The translations under genes and the position numbers were made by a program. Below the pieces are notes generated by a model. That model was not told the origin of the DNA. It made no database searches and saw nothing but the letters and a program-made list of their open reading frames with translations. DNA of 34,839 nucleotides from Byssothecium circinans. Lineage: Eukaryota; Ascomycota; Dothideomycetes; Pleosporales; Massarinaceae. Every line of letters starts with the position of its first letter. The first letter of the stretch is position 1. Shown here in pieces: positions 30,984 through 34,839 of this stretch. Location of the stretch: assembly GCA_010015675.1 (NCBI GenBank), contig ML977035.1, positions 1 through 34,839 of the forward strand, read 5' to 3'.

Positions 30984-31940
30984 GTGTCGAACTACGGAAA
31001 CTACCGGCAAGGCGGCTACCCTCCGCAGGGTTACAACAATGGCGGCAACAACGGATACGGCCCTCAGCAAGGCCACGGCGGTGCGGCGAACGAGTACTAT
31101 GGTGGTGGTGGTGGTGGTGGACCGCCCCAGGGCTATCCCCCACAGCAACCGCACCACCAGCAGAACTTCGGCGGCTGTCCAGGATATGGCGCAGAGCCCC
31201 CACAGTATCAGCAGTACCCGTCAGCCGCATCTCACTCCTCCAACTCGGGTCGCAACTCGGAGAATCAAGGTTATCAGAACCAATATGGCGGACAAGGAGA
31301 TCCAGAGGGTGACCGCGGTATCATGGGTGGACTGGCTGGTGGAGCAGCAGGAGCTTATGGCGGCCACGCACTAGGCGGGAAGGCTGGTCATGGCACTTCA
31401 GGTACCATCATTGGCGCCATTGCCGGAGCTTTCGCTGGCCACAAGACGCAAGATGCGGCCGAGGACTGGAAGCACAAGCACGATGACAAGAAGGAGGAGG
31501 AGAAAAGGAAGAATCACGAGCAATAACACGGCCATCACGACGACAAGCATGATGACCAACGTTGGTCTGGTGGAAGCAGCAATGGTTCCTCCACGTACAC
31601 TGTCCAGCAGGGTGACACGTTGCGTGCCATCGCAGGGCGCTTCAGCCACTGCTCGCACAAGGACCTCGCGAGGCACAACAACATCAACAATCCCGACATG
31701 ATCTACCCTGGTCAGAACCTGCAGATCCCCGGTGGTAGTGGTCGAGGGCGAGGTAATTTTGGTGAATCTGCGCGGAACGTAAGGCTTGTTAATGGGGGTC
31801 GGCTCCAGGAAGGCGAACCGGAGCGCGATGGTCAGTGGCACACGCGCTCCATCAACTTAGACAGCGTATCAGTAACAGAGACGGCTGCTTGGAGTTCTTT
31901 TGAAGACGGGAAAATACATAAACTACCTGTAGAGTGGTAA
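30984..31940 (+). pseudogene. Gly-zipper/LysM-domain protein with one in-frame stop and a GTG start
   Basis: The frame begins SNYGNYRQGGYPPQGYNNGG, a low-complexity Gly/Tyr/Gln/Pro region with a GGT repeat (31101-31120). A glycine-zipper segment (GIMGGLAGGAAGAYGGHALG) and TIIGAIAGAFAGHKTQDAAE follow. After a Lys/Glu/His-rich stretch, TAA at 31524-31526 interrupts the frame, which continues unchanged into a LysM domain: STYTVQQGDTLRAIAGRF, then NNINNPDMIYPGQNLQIPGG (31590-31734). LysM binds chitin-type glycans; with no signal peptide here, the usual family is intracellular or unknown. CAATAACAC fits CAACAACAC with one C-to-T change. The codon at the expected initiator is GTG (30984), so the ATG is also lost. 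The last 60 residues past the LysM may be readthrough of an old 3' region. Confidence 0.82.
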
Positions 31941-31957
31941 GCCATCTACGAATAACA

Positions 31958-34297
31958 CTATTGAATCACCACTTCAATCTCTCGCTCGGGTGATAATGCG
32001 CTGCGGGACTCGTCATCACTCTGCTGGGAAAACATCAACATCTTGCTTTCCAATCGCCTCGCCACTTGAGCAGTATGCCTGTCCCTTTGGTTCCAAATAT
32101 TATCATTATCCTCTTCCAATGCGTGCATCCCAATACCTTCGCAGTAGACACCGACCCTAGTGAAGTGATTCTCGACTGACTGCAGCACAAGACAAAAGTC
32201 CCAAACATGCAATGTGGACAATATGTCGGCTTGTGTTTCCCGCTTTAATAGCAAACAATGCAGATCCTGGTGCTCTGATAGGGTGTGAGGCAAGTCCGGA
32301 TAAAAACGGCATTCCCGCCTGCTGCGTCTGCGCATGCCTGTTATCATTAGGTGCGCTTCCTTAGACGGATGGCCTTCCAGCTTGTGTAAAATATCGGATC
32401 CTGCACCCGTTGTTGGCCCATCTCGAACAGGGAAGATGGCCCAGATACGATTCTCCTTGTAATCTGGATAACTGTACGTCCGGCATCTTGTCATGTAGCC
32501 ACGGATGCCCAGTGCATTCTTGTAACCGGCCAGCTTCGAAACTTGGATGAATGGAGTCGGCATGGGGTAGTCTTTTATCGTCGCAGTGTAAAGTCTCTTG
32601 TTTGGTTCAGTTCGATAGAAGATCACTTCAGCGTTTTCGATTCGAGCGTTGCTTAGGCGCATCCAGGACCAAGTTGGTATATGCTTGGGAGGCGTCCAAT
32701 TTTGCCTAAGGTCATCTTCACTGAGCCACCGATGAGCGCACCAGCAGAGTTCATCCACGAAAAATGCTGTCCAGAGGCCAAAGGCGGCTTCAAGGTTGAG
32801 GAGCTCTTGCGGAGAGGACACAATACCAGCGATGGCAGAGAGGCGATCATCCTGATGGCTCAGTTTTGTCGCGCTGTATTGGGGAAGAATTATTCTCCAC
32901 AGCCTTCGGAAGGACTGGATTGACTTTTCCCGTCTCCTTGGGCTCATTGAGGTCAACTCCCGATGCAGTCTTGTCGCGCTCTGCTTGGGAAGGATGAATC
33001 TCCACAGCGACTGGAAGGGCTGTGAAGTCAACTCCAGATGCATTGACTTGAGCGAGACGTAATTTGACTCATGGTCCTTGTACTCTGGGCAAGACTCGCA
33101 AAGCAAACCTTCGCGGCATTCGAAATGTATAAGATCTCGATCAAAGAAGAGGGTGCGTGGCGAAAGCATTCTCTCTTGGAAACACCACGCTCTCTCTGCA
33201 AGCCTGCACTGGTCCGGATGCCCGTAACGGGGAATGCTGGTACACGGCGATCTTGCGCCGACGTAGATAACTTGTAAATTGTCATCATATATGCGGCAAT
33301 CTGTGAACCGCAGGGGTGTCCGGTTTCTGAAGCAGCCGCCATGAGGGTTGCTTGATTCTGCCGCAGCGATGGTGAATAAAGACCCAGAGTAGACGGCCCG
33401 CATGCGGGAGGCTTCCTTTTGAAAATCTCCATCTGGTCCTTGTATGATGCACAGCGCATCAATCCACAGGTAGCGAACGTCGAGTCGTTTCGCTATCATG
33501 ACGGCATCTTGCATGGTCTTTGGAAGGTCGTCCCAGGCTATGCGTTTGCGAAATGCATCATGGCTGCTCGGCTCGAGCACGAGGGGTGCAATACCGCCCC
33601 AGCAATAGCTCAGAGTCGCATACTCACCGGTAGTTGCTCTCCCACGCACGACGCGCACGTCTCCAGAGTCGTGAAACGGCCTGAGGTCCATGAGCCTCGT
33701 CGGCCTAAAACCCACTGGCTTACCGACCGCGCACTGCTCATGCTCAGCCAGACATCGTCCCAACCACTTCTTCAGCAAGAGATGCCCAGCCTCTGAACCT
33801 GTGGATGTCGACCATCTGAATCGCGCCTCTTCTGGCCATTTTGCCTCCCATTCGCGCGAGCTCCGCCGGATCCCGTAGCGTGCATCCTTGAGCCAGCGAT
33901 GCACATTCACATAATACGACTCATACACGTCGGAGTAGGGATCGACCACAATCCTCAGTGTGAACTCTGAACCCCAAGGCGTATACTGGGATCTAGTCTG
34001 ACAGAGCGCGACGAGAGCATAACTGCCATTCCTCACCGCTGTTTCTTGTTCGGCGTCCTCATCATCCCTGTGCCTGTGCTCCCAGACATCGGCGAGTATG
34101 GTGCAGAGATGGCATCCGCGACGGCCGGATTCGAAGACGTCAGAGAGGCTGTTGAGGTGCTTGTAGGTTCTTCGCGGTGCATTTCCGCCGTGGATTGAAA
34201 CGCAGAGGTCAGCGAAGGTATTGGCGACAGATCGACATTGGTCACACAATTGGTAGGGCTTGACAAACCCATTTTCTGCTTCTGTAGAATTTTCCAT
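31958..34297 (-). CDS. HET-domain protein (heterokaryon incompatibility type), intact
   Basis: This is a 779-residue intronless frame. The in-frame codon upstream at 34306 is TTG, so ATG at 34297 (MENSTEAENG) is the start. The N-terminal part has the paired cysteines common in this family (C18xxC21, C62xxC65) and LLKKWLGRCLAEHEQC (174-189). The HET domain (PF06985) begins with YATLSYCWGG (226-235), then LPKTMQDAVMIAKRLDVRYL (258-277), WIDALCIIQ, MRAVYSGSLFTIAAAES, and later AWCFQERMLSPRTLFF. HET proteins trigger cell death or growth arrest when unlike individuals fuse; whether this one does so is unknown. Two consecutive 35-codon segments are similar (see findings). The gene is tail-to-tail with the LysM gene, 17 bp apart, and its start is about 90 bp from a transposon. 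Confidence 0.95.
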   Translation of the reverse strand: MENSTEAENGFVKPYQLCDQCRSVANTFADLCVSIHGGNAPRRTYKHLNSLSDVFESGRRGCHLCTILADVWEHRHRDDEDAEQETAVRNGSYALVALCQTRSQYTPWGSEFTLRIVVDPYSDVYESYYVNVHRWLKDARYGIRRSSREWEAKWPEEARFRWSTSTGSEAGHLLLKKWLGRCLAEHEQCAVGKPVGFRPTRLMDLRPFHDSGDVRVVRGRATTGEYATLSYCWGGIAPLVLEPSSHDAFRKRIAWDDLPKTMQDAVMIAKRLDVRYLWIDALCIIQGPDGDFQKEASRMRAVYSGSLFTIAAAESSNPHGGCFRNRTPLRFTDCRIYDDNLQVIYVGARSPCTSIPRYGHPDQCRLAERAWCFQERMLSPRTLFFDRDLIHFECREGLLCESCPEYKDHESNYVSLKSMHLELTSQPFQSLWRFILPKQSATRLHRELTSMSPRRREKSIQSFRRLWRIILPQYSATKLSHQDDRLSAIAGIVSSPQELLNLEAAFGLWTAFFVDELCWCAHRWLSEDDLRQNWTPPKHIPTWSWMRLSNARIENAEVIFYRTEPNKRLYTATIKDYPMPTPFIQVSKLAGYKNALGIRGYMTRCRTYSYPDYKENRIWAIFPVRDGPTTGAGSDILHKLEGHPSKEAHLMITGMRRRSRRECRFYPDLPHTLSEHQDLHCLLLKRETQADILSTLHVWDFCLVLQSVENHFTRVGVYCEGIGMHALEEDNDNIWNQRDRHTAQVARRLESKMLMFSQQSDDESRSALSPEREIEVVIQ
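32861..33050 (-). repeat. Imperfect 105-bp tandem duplication inside the HET gene
   Basis: CAGTTTTGTCGCGCT at 32861 and CAGTCTTGTCGCGCT at 32966 are 105 bp apart, and TCTCCAC recurs at the same spacing (32894 and 32999). In protein this gives FQSLWRFILPKQSATRLHRE and FRRLWRIILPQYSATKLSHQ in succession. The length is 35 codons, so the frame is kept. Confidence 0.82.
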
Positions 34298-34390
34298 CCC
34301 AAACAATGTCGTACTAATACGCTTGGCTGTGGTGGTTAGGAAGTGCGTACGAAAGTCTCCACGCCTATTTAGAATAAGCTAGCCTATATA

Positions 34391-34839
34391 GATTCCGGCC
34401 GCCAGGGGTTTCCGGCCACATCGCCAAATCGGCCACCCCTCAGAAATCAACGCAATAATTGCGCCAGCCTAGTTACAATTGCCACTCTGTACACATAGAT
34501 TGCAGAGTTTTTGCTGCTATTTCAGCTGCAGCTTTTTCTGCTTCCTTTTCTTTAGAATTGTTATCGTTTTCTTCCTGTAGAAGCGCAGATGCCTGCACTG
34601 CAATCATGATTGTATCTATATCTGCAAAGCGTTGATTTGGGTCTATGCGAACCCTCTTTCGTGGCTGTTGAGGCCTAAGGGCCTCAAGTTACGCCTGCAA
34701 TTGCTGAGCCCTTGATTCAGCCTCTGCTGCTCGCGTATTTGCCTCTGCAATTGCCTTGCCAGCTTTCTCAAACAGTTAGTGAGCGCTGCGGCTTAATTTC
34801 TCAGCGCTGTGGAGCGCCCTTCGAGCTATAAACAGATCC
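34391..34839 (-). mobile_element. Pogo-type transposon, one end (runs off the window)
   Basis: The sequence TATATA then GATTCCGGCCGCC, followed by TTTCCGGCCACATCG and CGGCCACCCC, looks like the terminal region of a pogo element next to a TA, with GGCCACC-like repeats. The exact terminus is tentative. The transposase reads toward this end on the minus strand. Confidence 0.6.
34473..34839 (-). pseudogene. C-terminal end of a pogo transposase
   Basis: The minus strand gives DLFIARRALHSAEKLSRSAH, a stop, LFEKAGKAIAEANTRAAEAE, SRAQQLQA, a stop, LEALRPQQPRKRVRIDPNQR, then FADIDTIMIAVQASALLQEE and KEKEAEKAAAEIAAKTLQSM, ending at TAA (34475-34473). This charged coiled-coil tail with an RKRVRIDPNQRFADI block is characteristic of a large fungal pogo group. 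The two internal TAA codons fit CAA at Gln positions. The remainder lies outside the window. Confidence 0.85.

Noticed and set aside
31398..31841. Minus-strand 147-codon frame rich in Val/Leu
   Set aside because: It is the antisense of the glycine-zipper and LysM coding sequence.
1..34839. tRNA, rRNA or bacterial-type operon features
   Set aside because: I saw no cloverleaf or conserved rRNA segment, and spliceosomal introns make a bacterial origin untenable.

Overview
The window looks like accessory DNA of a filamentous ascomycete (Pezizomycotina; Dothideomycetes is my guess, with low confidence). It has short introns of 43-76 bp, a HET-domain gene, fungal pogo/Fot1 and hAT transposons, and repeats riddled with TAG/TAA codons. 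Those codons sit where Gln and Trp are expected, which is the signature of repeat-induced point mutation (RIP, CpA to TpA on either strand). No transposable element here has an open transposase.

Bases 1-19.5k are a mosaic of decayed repeats. A block starting with AT-rich DNA and a 1,834 bp Fot1/pogo element (139-1976), followed by the N-terminal part of a telomere-linked-helicase-like gene (minus, about 1995-3669), occurs again at 10993-14404 with many transitions. Between the copies lie an unrecognised plus-strand gene relic (4305-5478), a very large unrecognised minus-strand gene relic (5595-9570) and an 835 bp assembly gap. After the second copy come two short tandem repeat arrays, another helicase-like N-terminal relic (17266-14605, minus), and a five-exon relic (18778-17493, minus). 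The four introns of that last gene share one sequence core, the most unusual signal in the window. One terminal inverted repeat of a further pogo element closes this part at 19464-19504.

Bases 19.5k-24k are ordinary gene sequence. They hold an intact short-chain dehydrogenase, a broken FAD monooxygenase, and a divergently placed carboxymuconolactone-decarboxylase-like gene. That last gene has lost its 3' part at a junction with a rhodopsin-like membrane protein gene, which is itself interrupted by a 3.0 kb hAT element (24042-27071). The first three enzymes fit a small catabolic or secondary-metabolism cluster now in decay.

Bases 27k-34.8k hold an unassigned spacer, a pogo element with perfect 48 bp terminal repeats (27940-30048), a Gly-zipper/LysM gene broken by one stop and a non-ATG start, an intact 779-residue HET-domain gene on the opposite strand, and the C-terminal end of another pogo transposase running off the window. 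The nonsense codons in the single-copy genes fit CAA/CAG to TAA/TAG, so RIP may have leaked from the transposons into neighbouring genes.
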